Shown: piece after piece, positions 33,133-41,825 of the stretch
Layout: the number at the start of each line of letters is the position of its first letter
Numbering within the stretch: position 1 is the first letter of the stretch
Source of the DNA: CBDFFW01 sp965246945
GTDB taxonomy: Bacteria; Pseudomonadota; Alphaproteobacteria; UBA11073
NCBI GenBank assembly: GCA_965246945.1
Contig: CBDFFW010000002.1
Span: 118,700 to 182,699 of the forward strand
Length of the DNA stretch: 64,000 bases
Direction of reading: 5' to 3'
Notes under the pieces: generated by a model
The model's database searches: none
What the model saw: the letters and a program-made list of their open reading frames with translations, nothing else
What the model was told of the DNA's origin: nothing
Program-made: the position numbers and the translations under genes

Positions 33133-33876
33133 TTAAACAGTGACCGGCATTTGTCCACCCGCCAAGCGCGCTTGACCCGTTGGGCATAAATCCAGCAACA
33201 CACATTCGCTACAATTCGGGTTACGCCAAAAGCAGCAGCGTTGACCGTGAAACATCATAATTTCGTGGTGATCATATACGTGCTGGGTATCCCATTCGGG
33301 CGGCAGTAACGCTTCGAGCACCTGATGAGATTTTGCTTCGCCCACCGTGGGCGCGAGCCAGGCGAGGCGCTGCGCGACGCGGTAATGATGGCTATCGACC
33401 GGCAGTGCTTTGCCGCGAATGGTGCTGAAAATCAAAGTAGCGGCGCTGGTTTTAGGACCGACGCCTGGTAATTTCTCCAGCCATTTGCGCGCTTCAGGCA
33501 CTGGCAAATCGGCTAAAAAATCTAAAGCTAAATTACCGCGCTCAGCCGTAATGGCTTGCAGAATTTGCTTAATGCGCGGGGCTTTTTGTTCTGGCCAAGT
33601 GCTGGCGCTGATTGCTTGTTGGATGATCGCCACATCGCCGTCCCGCACGGCTTCCCAGGTCGGAAATTCAGCACGCAAAGTTTTGAAAGCGCGACCAGAA
33701 TCTTTGTTTTTGGTGCGATGCGAAAGCAGCGATGAAATTAACTCACTCAGCGGATCCAGCATATGAAAGAAAGCAACCGGACAGCCATATGCGCCGCAAA
33801 GCCGCGCATGCACTTCCAGCACTTGCGCTTTTAATTCTGCCCCCGCCAACATGTTTTTAACATAAAGCCAAAACAT
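33133..33876 (-). CDS. Endonuclease III family DNA glycosylase/lyase
   Basis: A 247-aa helix-hairpin-helix base-excision enzyme. LPGVGPKTSA holds catalytic K142, and PVDSHHYRVAQRL catalytic D161. The [4Fe-4S] cluster cysteines are C215-x6-C222-x2-C225-x5-C231, exact endonuclease III spacing. The lesion loop reads LSHRTKNKD instead of the standard L-S-A-Q-T-T-D, so substrate range may differ from Nth itself. The true start could be the Met at residue 10. Confidence 0.88.
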   Translation of the reverse strand: MFWLYVKNMLAGAELKAQVLEVHARLCGAYGCPVAFFHMLDPLSELISSLLSHRTKNKDSGRAFKTLRAEFPTWEAVRDGDVAIIQQAISASTWPEQKAPRIKQILQAITAERGNLALDFLADLPVPEARKWLEKLPGVGPKTSAATLIFSTIRGKALPVDSHHYRVAQRLAWLAPTVGEAKSHQVLEALLPPEWDTQHVYDHHEIMMFHGQRCCFWRNPNCSECVLLDLCPTGQARLAGGQMPVTV

Positions 33877-33944
33877 AAAAAATATATGGGGATCAACTGC
33901 TTTGCTTGGCGCTGCCTGGAAAATAGGTTAGTGATGCGCTAAGT

Positions 33945-35282
33945 ATGTTGGATATCCCTCCCCACCATCCCGAATCCGGTTGGCGGCGGGGGCGGCAAAC
34001 ACCGTCTTTGGCGGATGTTTACCGTTCGGTGCCCATCCATGCCGGCACATCATTCTGGCGGCGGTTGCTGGCGTTTATCGGACCAGGTTATTTGGTAGCG
34101 GTGGGGTATATGGACCCGGGCAATTGGGCCACTTCACTCGCGGCCGGTTCGGCTTATGGTTTTCAATTACTGGCCGTTATTCTGTTATCCAATTTCATTG
34201 CGATATTTTTGCAAGCGCTGGCTTTGCGGTTAGGGATCGCCACCGGCCGTGATTTGGCGCAAGCCTGCCGTGATCATTTCGGCAAAACCATCAGCATTGG
34301 TTTATGGTTGATTTGCGAAATTGCCATTTGCGCGACCGATTTGGCGGAGGTGATTGGCACCGCCATCGCCTTAAACTTGTTGTTTAAAATACCGCTGACC
34401 ATTGGCATTTTGATTACGGCTTTGGATGTTATTTTGCTACTGGGCCTGCAGCGCTTCGGGTTCCGCAAATTGGAAGCACTTATTATTAGCCTGCTGGGTT
34501 TAATTGCGTGTTGTTTTGCGTATACGATTATTGCGGCACAACCGGAATGGGGGGCGGTGCTGGCCGGTTATTTCCCCAGCACGCAACTGATCACCGATCC
34601 GAATATGCTGTATCTTGCCATCGGCATTCTGGGCGCGACCGTGATGCCGCATAATTTGTATTTACATTCCGCCGTGGTGCAAACGCGGCAATACGGCGAA
34701 GATGAAAGCGGCAAGCGCGAAGCCATTCGCTTTGCTACGCTTGATTCAACCATTGCACTGACCTTTGCGTTATTAATCAACAGCGCAATTTTGATTTTGT
34801 CTGCCAGTGCGTTTAATGCCCATGGCTATAAAGAAGTGGCAGAAATTCAAGATGCCTACCATTTACTGACCCCAATTTTGGGCACTAGCCTGGCCGCCAT
34901 TGCGTTTGGCGTAGCACTACTGGCCTGCGGATTAAATTCCACGGTCACCGCCACATTGGCCGGCCAAATTGTGATGGAAGGGTTTATTCATATTCGTTTG
35001 CCGCCATGGCTGCGGCGGATGATTACAAGGTTGCTGGCGATTATTCCGGCGGCATTGGTGGCGTATTATTTTGGTGAAACCGGCACCGCTAAATTGTTGA
35101 TCTTTAGCCAGGTGATTTTAAGCCTGCAACTGCCTTTTGCGATTATTCCATTGATCATGTTCGTAGCCGATAAGCGTAAAATGCAGCAATTTACTGTGCC
35201 GCTTTATGTGCAGATTTTGGGTTATGCGATTGCGGGCATTATCATTCTACTGAACGGTTTTTTATTGAGCAATTTGTTATAA
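33945..35282 (+). CDS. mntH: Nramp-family divalent metal transporter
   Basis: A 445-aa membrane protein with about eleven transmembrane helices. GPGYLVAVGYMDPGNWATSL has the metal-binding D-P-G-N of helix 1, and GATVMPHNLYLHSAVVQTR the M-P-H-N of helix 6. It imports Mn(II) or Fe(II) with protons. The hydrophilic N-terminus is about 40 residues. It overlaps the convergent endonuclease V gene by 41 nt. Confidence 0.95.
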   Translation: MLDIPPHHPESGWRRGRQTPSLADVYRSVPIHAGTSFWRRLLAFIGPGYLVAVGYMDPGNWATSLAAGSAYGFQLLAVILLSNFIAIFLQALALRLGIATGRDLAQACRDHFGKTISIGLWLICEIAICATDLAEVIGTAIALNLLFKIPLTIGILITALDVILLLGLQRFGFRKLEALIISLLGLIACCFAYTIIAAQPEWGAVLAGYFPSTQLITDPNMLYLAIGILGATVMPHNLYLHSAVVQTRQYGEDESGKREAIRFATLDSTIALTFALLINSAILILSASAFNAHGYKEVAEIQDAYHLLTPILGTSLAAIAFGVALLACGLNSTVTATLAGQIVMEGFIHIRLPPWLRRMITRLLAIIPAALVAYYFGETGTAKLLIFSQVILSLQLPFAIIPLIMFVADKRKMQQFTVPLYVQILGYAIAGIIILLNGFLLSNLL

Positions 35283-35955
35283 TAAAGTTATCGGCCAACC
35301 GTGTCGGCTCCGGCAGACGGTAGGTGGTCAGACACTGCCACACAATTTTGGCCGCTGTGGTTTGATCCACCCTATACCCTGGCGAAATAAATAGGGGATT
35401 GGTTTTCACTTTGCTGCGTAGCACGGTGCCGATCCACTCATCTTTATCCAGTAACGGCGCGCGATCGCCTTTGGCGCTGCCAGGCTCGACATATCTACCG
35501 CACAGGCGCGATTTGGCCACGCCGATGGTCGGCAGATCGACCAGCACGCCCAAATGCGCGGCAATGCCTAACCGCCGTGGGTGCGCTATCCCTTGTCCAT
35601 CGACTATCAGCAAATCGGGTGTATCAATTAATTGCTTTAACGCTGCCAAAATTGCCGGGATTTCGCGGAATGATAGGAAGCCAGGAATATAAGGAAAGGT
35701 GGTTGGCACCTGCACCACGATGGTTTGCAATGGTTTGAATTCACCCATTTGCATGGTAACCACCACGGCTTTGGTTAGATTGCTTTTTAAATCATAGCTA
35801 ACATCCACACCCGCAATAAGTTCCAATTTTTTAAAATCATTTTCCAGGCGCACCTGATGACGCAATTCATTTTGCACAATAACCGCTTCGGCAGCGGTGG
35901 TTGGCCATGCAACTGGGTTAATCTTCATCATGCTGATATAATTACTTTGTTTCAT
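35242..35955 (-). CDS. nfi: Endonuclease V (deoxyinosine 3' endonuclease)
   Basis: A 237-aa repair nuclease cutting near deoxyinosine. IAGVDVSYD holds the first catalytic aspartate; YIPGFLSFREIPAILAAL, LLIVDGQGIAHPRRLGIAAH (second aspartate) and IGVAKSRLCG are conserved. The start may be the Met at residue 10 (MKINPVAW). The C-terminus overlaps the end of mntH and may be longer than family average. Confidence 0.95.
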   Translation of the reverse strand: MKQSNYISMMKINPVAWPTTAAEAVIVQNELRHQVRLENDFKKLELIAGVDVSYDLKSNLTKAVVVTMQMGEFKPLQTIVVQVPTTFPYIPGFLSFREIPAILAALKQLIDTPDLLIVDGQGIAHPRRLGIAAHLGVLVDLPTIGVAKSRLCGRYVEPGSAKGDRAPLLDKDEWIGTVLRSKVKTNPLFISPGYRVDQTTAAKIVWQCLTTYRLPEPTRLADNFIITNCSIKNRSVE

Positions 35956-35971
35956 CCTGAGTAGGATGAGG
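35953..35971. repeat. Collapsed family B palindrome
   Basis: CATCCTGAGTAGGATGAGG retains only the outer tips of family B; the interior is lost. It lies between the start of nfi and the mla genes. Confidence 0.5.
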
Positions 35972-36043
35972 CCGTGAAATTAACCCCTATCGCGCAAACG
36001 CATTCCTTTTTAATATAGATTGCGATTACCTCGCTTTGCCCAA

Positions 36044-37150
36044 ATGGCTGAATTTATTAACCTGTCACCCAATCATGATTTACTGCGCTTAAGCGGTGAA
36101 TGGGCCTTGGCGCATGCAACGGCTATACAAAAAGAGTTGCAGCAATTACCGCAAGGCCAGGCGCAATTGGTGCAAGCGCGCATCGACCGGTTAGATACCG
36201 CCGGCGCTGGTTTGTTGCAGGAACTGGCTGAAAAACTGGCTATTAAGCCAGAGCAAATTACCGGCTTAACCGCCACGCAAAATGATTTAATGGCGTTGGT
36301 TAGTGCGCATGCGGTTGAAGAAGCAAAACCTGCAGAACCCAAACAGAATTTTGTGGCACACGATTTAACCGAGCTGGGTAAATTCTCAACTAGCATCTGG
36401 CATGACCTATTAGATTTCTTACGCTTTCTGGGCCAAGCCACCGTAACGCTGGGTATGGTATTGCTGAATCCGGCGCGGCTGCGCTTAAAATCGCTGACGC
36501 GGCATATGCAGGAAGCGGGCGTTTCGGCCATTCCAATTGTTTCACTGATTGCCTTTTTAATCAGCGTGGTGCTGGCCTATCAAGGCGCAACGCAATTGCG
36601 GCGGTTCGGCGCGGATATTTTTACGATTAACTTAGTGGCTGTTTCGGTGCTGCGCGAAATGGGTGTGCTGCTAACCGCCATTATGATTGCCGGCCGTTCG
36701 GGTAGCGCTTTCACGGCCGAGATTGGCGTGATGAAAGTGAATGAAGAAATTGATGCCATGCAATTGATTGGCGTTAAACCATTTGAGTTTTTGGTGCTAC
36801 CGCGCTTGTTGGCGCTGGTGATGGTGATGCCATTGCTCACCTTTATCGCCGATATGATGGGCTTGATTGGCGGGGCGATTATTTCCGCCAGTTTTTTAAA
36901 TATCGGGATTGAAGCTTATATCGACCGTGTGCAGCATTCGGTGAAAATGTGGGATTTCTGGGTGGGCATGATTAAAGCGCCGTTTTTTGGTTTCTTTATT
37001 GCGGTGGTGGCGTGCATGCGCGGCATGCAAGTAACGGGTTCGGCGGAAAGTGTTGGCCGCCTGACTACAACCTCGGTTGTGCAATCGATTTTTATGGTGT
37101 TGTTGCTGGATGCGCTGTTCTCCATTTTATTCACGAAATTGGGAATCTAG
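36044..37150 (+). CDS. mlaE: MlaE-type ABC permease with N-terminal STAS domain
   Basis: Start at ATG 36044 is chosen (368 aa); the frame can begin at TTG 36020 but no ribosome-binding site supports it. An N-terminal STAS-like domain (LSPNHDLLRLSGEW, IDRLDTAGAGLLQELA) is fused to the MlaE permease, with five or so helices. GRSGSAFTAEIGVMKVNEEI and EEIDAMQLIGVKPFEFLVLP are the permease signature. It belongs to a lipid-transport ABC system for the outer membrane. The ATPase gene starts directly after the stop. Confidence 0.92.
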   Translation: MAEFINLSPNHDLLRLSGEWALAHATAIQKELQQLPQGQAQLVQARIDRLDTAGAGLLQELAEKLAIKPEQITGLTATQNDLMALVSAHAVEEAKPAEPKQNFVAHDLTELGKFSTSIWHDLLDFLRFLGQATVTLGMVLLNPARLRLKSLTRHMQEAGVSAIPIVSLIAFLISVVLAYQGATQLRRFGADIFTINLVAVSVLREMGVLLTAIMIAGRSGSAFTAEIGVMKVNEEIDAMQLIGVKPFEFLVLPRLLALVMVMPLLTFIADMMGLIGGAIISASFLNIGIEAYIDRVQHSVKMWDFWVGMIKAPFFGFFIAVVACMRGMQVTGSAESVGRLTTTSVVQSIFMVLLLDALFSILFTKLGI

Positions 37151-37915
37151 ATGACCGGCGCACCCATTATTGCTGTGCATGATTTGGTGAACCAGTTCGG
37201 TACTCAGGTGGTCCATGATCACTTGAATCTTGTGGTGGATAAGCCGCAAATCATTGGGATTGTCGGCGGTTCCGGCAGCGGTAAATCGGTGTTGATGCGC
37301 ACGATTATTGGGCTGCGTGCGCCGACCAGCGGCATGATTGAAGTCATGGGCGGCACGCCTGATCAGCCTGGTTTATTCGGGGTATTGTTTCAGCAAGGTG
37401 CCTTGTTTTCTGCACTGACTGTGGAAGAAAATATCATGGCCCCCTTACAGGAAAATCAGAAGCTGAGCGCAGAGATGTGCCGCAAGCTGGCCCAGCAAAA
37501 ATTGCAAATGGTGGGGTTGCCGGTGGAAGCTGGTAAAAAATACCCGTCCGAATTATCCGGCGGAATGATTAAACGCGCGAGCCTGGCGCGGGCCTTGGCG
37601 CTTGATCCGCCCATTCTGTTTTTGGATGAACCCACCGCCGGTTTAGACCCCATTGGCGCGGCCGAATTCGACCAACTGATTTTGCAATTGCAAAAAGGCC
37701 TGCAAATAACCGTGCTGATTATCACGCATGATTTGGACACGCTATTTACCGTGTGCGACCAGGTGGCAGTATTGGTGGATAAAAAAATGGTCGTAGACCG
37801 TATCGAAAATTTACTGCAATCTGAGCATCCCTGGATCCATGAATATTTCCATGGGCCGCGCGGACGCGCAATTCAGAATAAGCCTGAAATAGAAGAGCAA
37901 ACACATGGAACCTAA
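37151..37915 (+). CDS. mlaF: MlaF-type ABC transporter ATPase
   Basis: A 254-aa ATPase. GIVGGSGSGKSVLMRTI is Walker A, LSGGMIKRASLARALAL the signature with the MlaF-type G-G-M, and PILFLDEPTAGLDPIGA is Walker B. ITHDLDTLF is the switch. It energises the permease. It overlaps the MCE gene by 11 nt. Confidence 0.95.
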   Translation: MTGAPIIAVHDLVNQFGTQVVHDHLNLVVDKPQIIGIVGGSGSGKSVLMRTIIGLRAPTSGMIEVMGGTPDQPGLFGVLFQQGALFSALTVEENIMAPLQENQKLSAEMCRKLAQQKLQMVGLPVEAGKKYPSELSGGMIKRASLARALALDPPILFLDEPTAGLDPIGAAEFDQLILQLQKGLQITVLIITHDLDTLFTVCDQVAVLVDKKMVVDRIENLLQSEHPWIHEYFHGPRGRAIQNKPEIEEQTHGT

Positions 37916-38801
37916 GCAGCATTATTTAATTGTTGGCATTTTCGTGCTGCTGACCATGTTGGCTGGTATCGGTTTTGTCGTTTGGCTGGCTGGCTTTAAA
38001 CAACATGGCGATTTCGCGCTTTACCAAACTTATGTGAAAGAATCGGTCAATGGGTTGGGCGTGGGCTCCCCCGTTAAATATCGCGGGGTTGAGGTTGGGA
38101 AAGTAAAAACCATTACCATTCCGCATGAAAATCCAGAAAGCATTCGGATATTATTAGAGGTGGATGCCCGCACGCCGATTACCACTGAAACCGTGGCTGT
38201 GCTGCAGTTACAGGGCATCACTGGCACTTCTTACATTGAATTAAAAGGCACCACGGCCACGGGCCAGCAGCTTGAATCATCAGAAAATGGCGTTCCCACC
38301 ATTCCCTCAGCCCCATCGGAATTTCGTCAGATTGTCGATAGTGTGCCCGCGATTTTGGAAAAGTTTTCAGACCTGGCTGATAAGCTTGGCAATTTTGCCA
38401 GCGATGAAAATAGTGCCCGCTTTGCCAGCATTATGACGAATTTGGATAAATTTAGCGGTGATGTAGGCGGCGAAAACGGCCAAGGGCAATCGCTGATTGC
38501 TGAACTGCACCAAACCGCTGCCGCCATTGGCCAGGCTGCCAACTCCATTAGTAAAATCGCCAACGGTTCCCGCGCTGATACTCAAAAGATATTAAGCGAA
38601 ACGGCCAATACGGTTGAGAAAATTAATGGGCTGGTCGAAAACACCGGCAAGCTAAGCCAGGCCAGTGCGCAGGATTTGCACGAATTGTTGTTGGAAATGA
38701 AAAAAACCGCGCGGGATATTCAATCGCTGTCACGCGAGTTAAAAGAAAACCCATCGCAAATCATTATTCCCGCCAAACCTAACGGCGTGAAACTACCTTA
38801 A
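37905..38801 (+). CDS. mlaD: MlaD-type MCE protein
   Basis: A 298-aa substrate-binding protein with one N-terminal membrane helix (IVGIFVLLTMLAGIGFVVWL) and a MCE domain (VNGLGVGSPVKYRGVEVGKV, then LQLQGITGTSYIELKG). A long helical C-terminus predicted as coiled coil follows. It probably forms a periplasmic hexamer that passes phospholipids between membranes. Confidence 0.93.
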   Translation: MEPKQHYLIVGIFVLLTMLAGIGFVVWLAGFKQHGDFALYQTYVKESVNGLGVGSPVKYRGVEVGKVKTITIPHENPESIRILLEVDARTPITTETVAVLQLQGITGTSYIELKGTTATGQQLESSENGVPTIPSAPSEFRQIVDSVPAILEKFSDLADKLGNFASDENSARFASIMTNLDKFSGDVGGENGQGQSLIAELHQTAAAIGQAANSISKIANGSRADTQKILSETANTVEKINGLVENTGKLSQASAQDLHELLLEMKKTARDIQSLSRELKENPSQIIIPAKPNGVKLP

Positions 38802-38811
38802 AGGACCCGCC

Positions 38812-39414
38812 ATGCGCATTTTGTTTGTCAGTTTGTTACTTTTACTTGCCGCTTGTGGTTCGGTTTTGCCAGAAGGTCGTACGGCCCCACAATTATACAC
38901 CTTGAATACTGCAGATATTACCAAGGCGGCTAACCGCCTGCCATACCGCTTGGAAATTACGCAACCACAAGCCAAACCTGGGCTGGATAATAATCGCATT
39001 GCGCTACGCCGTGATGCCAATCGCCTTGATTATTTTGCCGATACGCGCTGGGCGGGCGAGCTAAACACTTTACTACAAACCCTCCTGGTCAGCAGTTTCG
39101 ATCACAGTCAAGCCTTGCAGGCGGTGGGCAATGATTTAGTCAGCATGAATAAGGATTACAGCTTGTTGGTTGAAATACACGCCTTTGAAGCTGATTATGA
39201 AAATGATGCGCCGGTGGCACATGTGAAGCTGGCGGCCAAACTGATCCGGTTAAGCGATAAAACAATTATCAGCACCCACATGTATGAAGCGCAGCAAGCC
39301 CCGCAAAGTAAGACCATGGCGGCGATGGTGCAGGCGCTGGATCAAGCCTGGCAGCAAGCCAGCCAGCAACTGGTTCAGGAGAATCTGGAAATTTTAGCGC
39401 AGCAAGGGCGGTAG
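38812..39414 (+). CDS. ABC transport auxiliary lipoprotein
   Basis: A 200-aa outer-membrane-type lipoprotein. The signal ends in the lipobox LLAACGS. The C-terminal part (RLDYFADTRWAGELNTLLQT) is typical of the PqiC/ABC-auxiliary lipoprotein family found at the end of MCE operons, replacing MlaA-type partners. Starts 10 nt after mlaD. Confidence 0.9.
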   Translation: MRILFVSLLLLLAACGSVLPEGRTAPQLYTLNTADITKAANRLPYRLEITQPQAKPGLDNNRIALRRDANRLDYFADTRWAGELNTLLQTLLVSSFDHSQALQAVGNDLVSMNKDYSLLVEIHAFEADYENDAPVAHVKLAAKLIRLSDKTIISTHMYEAQQAPQSKTMAAMVQALDQAWQQASQQLVQENLEILAQQGR

Positions 39415-39514
39415 TTAATTATATTATTTCTTTATAATATAAGCAGCTATCCACAACAGTAATAGAACGTGGTTTCTCTTATTAATTGTCTAACAACTTA
39501 AACAGGAGCATCTC

Positions 39515-39994
39515 ATGCGTTCAACAGGTGAATATCTTAGTAAGGCCATTCTTGGCGCCTTCGCTGGGACATTGGTTATTTCGGCCTTGTTATGGCTGCA
39601 ACATGCTTTAAACTTATTGCCACATGTTGATTTCATTCAATCGCTCAGCAACGCAGCGGGGCGGCCAGATCAACCGGCTATTGGCTGGTTAATCCATTTT
39701 ATTCTTAATACTTTAATTTGGGGCAGCTTATTTGGTTTGCTATCACCTTACTTTGTGGGCCGGTTATGGCTGCGCGGTATGGAATTTGCCTTGATCGGTT
39801 GGCTCGCGATGATGTTGATTGCTGCGCCACTGGGTAATCATGAATTATTTTATACCGATTGGGGCATTGAAGCACCGGTTTGGAGTTTAGTTCTACATAT
39901 TGTCTTTGGTGCCGTAATGGGCGCTGTCTACAGCCAGCTGATCTTGCAACGGTCAGCGCCAGCGGCCGGTATTCACAGCCCCATGCGTTCTTAA
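39515..39994 (+). CDS. Hypothetical integral membrane protein
   Basis: A 159-aa protein with four hydrophobic helices (ILGAFAGTLVISALLWL, IGWLIHFILNTLIWGSLFGL, LIGWLAMMLIAAPLG, VLHIVFGAVMGAVYSQLIL). Family not recognised with certainty; it resembles small four-helix membrane proteins of unknown function. AGGAG precedes the ATG at good spacing. A terminator follows. Confidence 0.75.
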   Translation: MRSTGEYLSKAILGAFAGTLVISALLWLQHALNLLPHVDFIQSLSNAAGRPDQPAIGWLIHFILNTLIWGSLFGLLSPYFVGRLWLRGMEFALIGWLAMMLIAAPLGNHELFYTDWGIEAPVWSLVLHIVFGAVMGAVYSQLILQRSAPAAGIHSPMRS

Positions 39995-40011
39995 TTAATA
40001 TAGTGCTGTGG

Positions 40012-40044
40012 AAAAGCCCCAAGGCATAACCTTGGGGCTTTTTT
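40012..40044. terminator. Rho-independent terminator
   Basis: AAAAGCCCCAAGG-CATAA-CCTTGGGGCTTTT with further T: a perfect 13-bp stem. The flanking A and T runs let it work in both directions. It lies between the membrane protein and the PfpI gene, which argues against starting the latter upstream of it. Confidence 0.95.
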
Positions 40045-40103
40045 ATGATCGAAATTTTATAAACCGCTTTCTATTTCAACTTCACCAACCAAGGAACATG
40101 ATT

Positions 40104-40703
40104 ATGGCCAATGCAAATATTCCAGCTGACACAATGGTAGCCGTACCCATTCCAGAACGTTTACAACGCAATGAAAAGATTTTGATTATCACGGCTGATA
40201 AAACTGAGGATCAGGAATTTTTTTATCCCTATTACCGCTTGACCGAAGCGGGTTACACGGTGGAAGTCGCCACGCCGAATGGCGGCGAATTTAAAGCCAA
40301 AAACGGGGCAGGATTAAAAGAAACCAAAGCAATTGGCGATGTGCAGGCAGATGATTATGTGCTGCTTTATATCCCTGGCGGCAAAGCGCCATTAGAATTA
40401 CGTGAAAATCAACAAGTCTTAAATTTTGTAAAAACTTTCGCGCAAAGTGGTAAACCGATTGCCGCGATTTGCCATGGTCCGCAAGTGTTAGCAGCTGCCG
40501 ATTTAATCGCAGGCAAACGCATCGCCGCCTGGCCGGAAATTGAAAACGAGATTACCGCCGCCGGTGCCATTTTTGTGAATGAAGCACTGATCGAAGACGG
40601 CCAATTCATTACAGCACGTATGCCAGGCGATTTGCACCGGCATCTGTTTGGTGTCATCAACGTATTGAACGGCACCGCCAAGGACCAGCGCCAAGCTGCT
40701 TAA
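40104..40703 (+). CDS. DJ-1/PfpI family protein
   Basis: Start at ATG 40104 (199 aa) has AAGGA at 8-nt spacing; the frame opens further up but crosses the terminator. VLLYIPGGKAPLELRENQQV and IAAICHGPQVLAAADLIAGK are family motifs, the cysteine in ICHGP being the nucleophile. Members are glyoxalases, deglycases or chaperone-like proteins. Followed by a GlcG-like gene after 23 nt with a very similar leader (AATCAAGGAAACAAT). Confidence 0.9.
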   Translation: MANANIPADTMVAVPIPERLQRNEKILIITADKTEDQEFFYPYYRLTEAGYTVEVATPNGGEFKAKNGAGLKETKAIGDVQADDYVLLYIPGGKAPLELRENQQVLNFVKTFAQSGKPIAAICHGPQVLAAADLIAGKRIAAWPEIENEITAAGAIFVNEALIEDGQFITARMPGDLHRHLFGVINVLNGTAKDQRQAA

Positions 40704-40726
40704 TTTAACCAATCAAGGAAACAATA

Positions 40727-41131
40727 ATGACAATTACCCTCTCCGAAGCAAAATACATTGTGGCCGCGGCCGAAAAAAAAGCGGAGGAAATCGGTCAGCC
40801 GATGAATATTGCCGTGGTGTGTGCTGGTGGGAACTTAGTGATGCATGTACGCATGGACCAGGCCTGGATGGGTAGTATCGATATATCCATCAACAAAGCT
40901 TTTACAGCGCGTGCCTTTGATATTGCCACCAAGGATCTGGCGAAAATGGCGCAACCAGGCCAGCCATTTTATGGCATTCATGTTTCCAACCACGGCCGTG
41001 TGATGATTTTTGACGGCGGCATTCCTTTGAAACGCGATGGCAAAGTGATTGGCGCCATTGGGGTTAGCGGCGGCAGTGGTGATCAAGACCACGCTGTGGC
41101 CGAAGCAGGCGCGGCTAATTATCTGGATTAA
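40727..41131 (+). CDS. GlcG/HbpS-family heme-binding-like protein
   Basis: A 134-aa protein of the GlcG/HbpS (DUF336) family. AAEKKAEEIGQPMNIAVVCA starts the domain; MDQAWMGSIDISINKAFTAR and GGIPLKRDGKVIGAIGVSGG are characteristic. Members bind heme or act with oxidases. Likely co-transcribed with the PfpI gene. Confidence 0.92.
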   Translation: MTITLSEAKYIVAAAEKKAEEIGQPMNIAVVCAGGNLVMHVRMDQAWMGSIDISINKAFTARAFDIATKDLAKMAQPGQPFYGIHVSNHGRVMIFDGGIPLKRDGKVIGAIGVSGGSGDQDHAVAEAGAANYLD

Positions 41132-41139
41132 TAAACCCA

Positions 41140-41244
41140 CCTCATCCTGAGGAGCTGCGCCAGCAGCGTCTCGAAGGATACTCTAGATGAATACCCAGTT
41201 TAAGCATCCTTCGAGACGCGCTTGCAGCGCTCCTCAGGATGAGG
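41140..41244. repeat. Palindromic repeat, family B
   Basis: CCTCATCCTGAGGAGC and its complement at the ends, with internal CGAAGGAT/ATCCTTCG. Nearly identical to the 30158 copy. Between the GlcG-like gene and tRNA-Lys. Confidence 0.9.
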
Positions 41245-41300
41245 TGATCTGTAGCGTTAAAAAAGGATGGCTTGCCAACCAAAGCATTTAAGGCGAAGGC

Positions 41301-41376
41301 TGGTGACTGCGGTGGGATTCGAACCCACGACCTACTAATTAAAAGTCAGTTGCTCTACCGGCTGAGCTACGCAGTC
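41301..41376 (-). tRNA. tRNA-Lys (anticodon UUU)
   Basis: On the minus strand the acceptor GACTGCG pairs with CGCAGTC; the D arm GCTC-GAGC, anticodon stem ACTGA-TTAGT with loop CTTTTAA (anticodon TTT), and T arm GTGGG-TTCGAAT-CCCAC all fold. The CCA end is encoded. It reads lysine AAA and AAG codons. Confidence 0.97.
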
Positions 41377-41521
41377 AATGTTGTGCACCATGGCGAATGC
41401 TTCATAGCTTGGTCAAGCTTTATACACATAAATTCATCATCTTATTGAATAGATATTGAGACAGAATATGCTTTAATCTATTGAAAGCTTTTTTGCATTT
41501 GCACGTCCCAATTATGTAATT

Positions 41522-41641
41522 CTATAACTTAAACAATGGTAATTCTTCGTTGCTGATAGCTGAGTAACGGTAAATGTCATTGTAAATACTTAATTCTATA
41601 AAGCTTTCAAAAGCATTGGTAGTTTGTTTCAAAGTGGTCAT
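41522..41641 (-). CDS. Possible small protein
   Basis: A 39-codon ORF in AT-rich DNA starting MTTLKQTTNAFESFIELSIY. A longer frame of 78 codons opens at 41758, but its front is basic and less convincing. No ribosome-binding site of quality and no family. May be chance. Confidence 0.25.
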   Translation of the reverse strand: MTTLKQTTNAFESFIELSIYNDIYRYSAISNEELPLFKL

Positions 41642-41775
41642 AATTAGCCCGCCAATATTGTGCCATTTGGCGGTTATATGCCTGCCGAAATAAATCACTT
41701 TAGAGAGCTTGACAAAAATCCTTTGAAAATTGACAGGGAATTTTTTTGCATAGACCAATTAATATCCATAATTTT

Positions 41776-41794
41776 TACGGAATTTATACGCGAC
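41776..41794. promoter_or_regulatory. 19-bp sequence shared with the kdp leader (copy 1)
   Basis: TACGGAATTTATACGCGAC, 32 nt before the porin-like gene. The copy at 42824-42842 before kdp differs at one base, and both are preceded by a T-rich run and followed by an A-rich run. No other copy seen. It may be a shared operator, for example for KdpE. Confidence 0.5.
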
Positions 41795-41825
41795 GCAAAA
41801 TGCGAAAAAGCTTAAATACGGAAAA

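Noticed and set aside
36020..36043. TTG start for the MlaE-type permease
   Set aside because: No ribosome-binding site, and the extra residues are not typical; ATG 36044 preferred.
40008..40103. Longer start for the PfpI gene
   Set aside because: The extra 32 codons cross a strong terminator; ATG 40104 has a correctly spaced ribosome-binding site.
41301..41376. tRNA-Lys as attachment site of an island
   Set aside because: No integrase nearby and no direct repeat of the tRNA 3' end was seen in the window; the only integrase fragment is 22 kb away.
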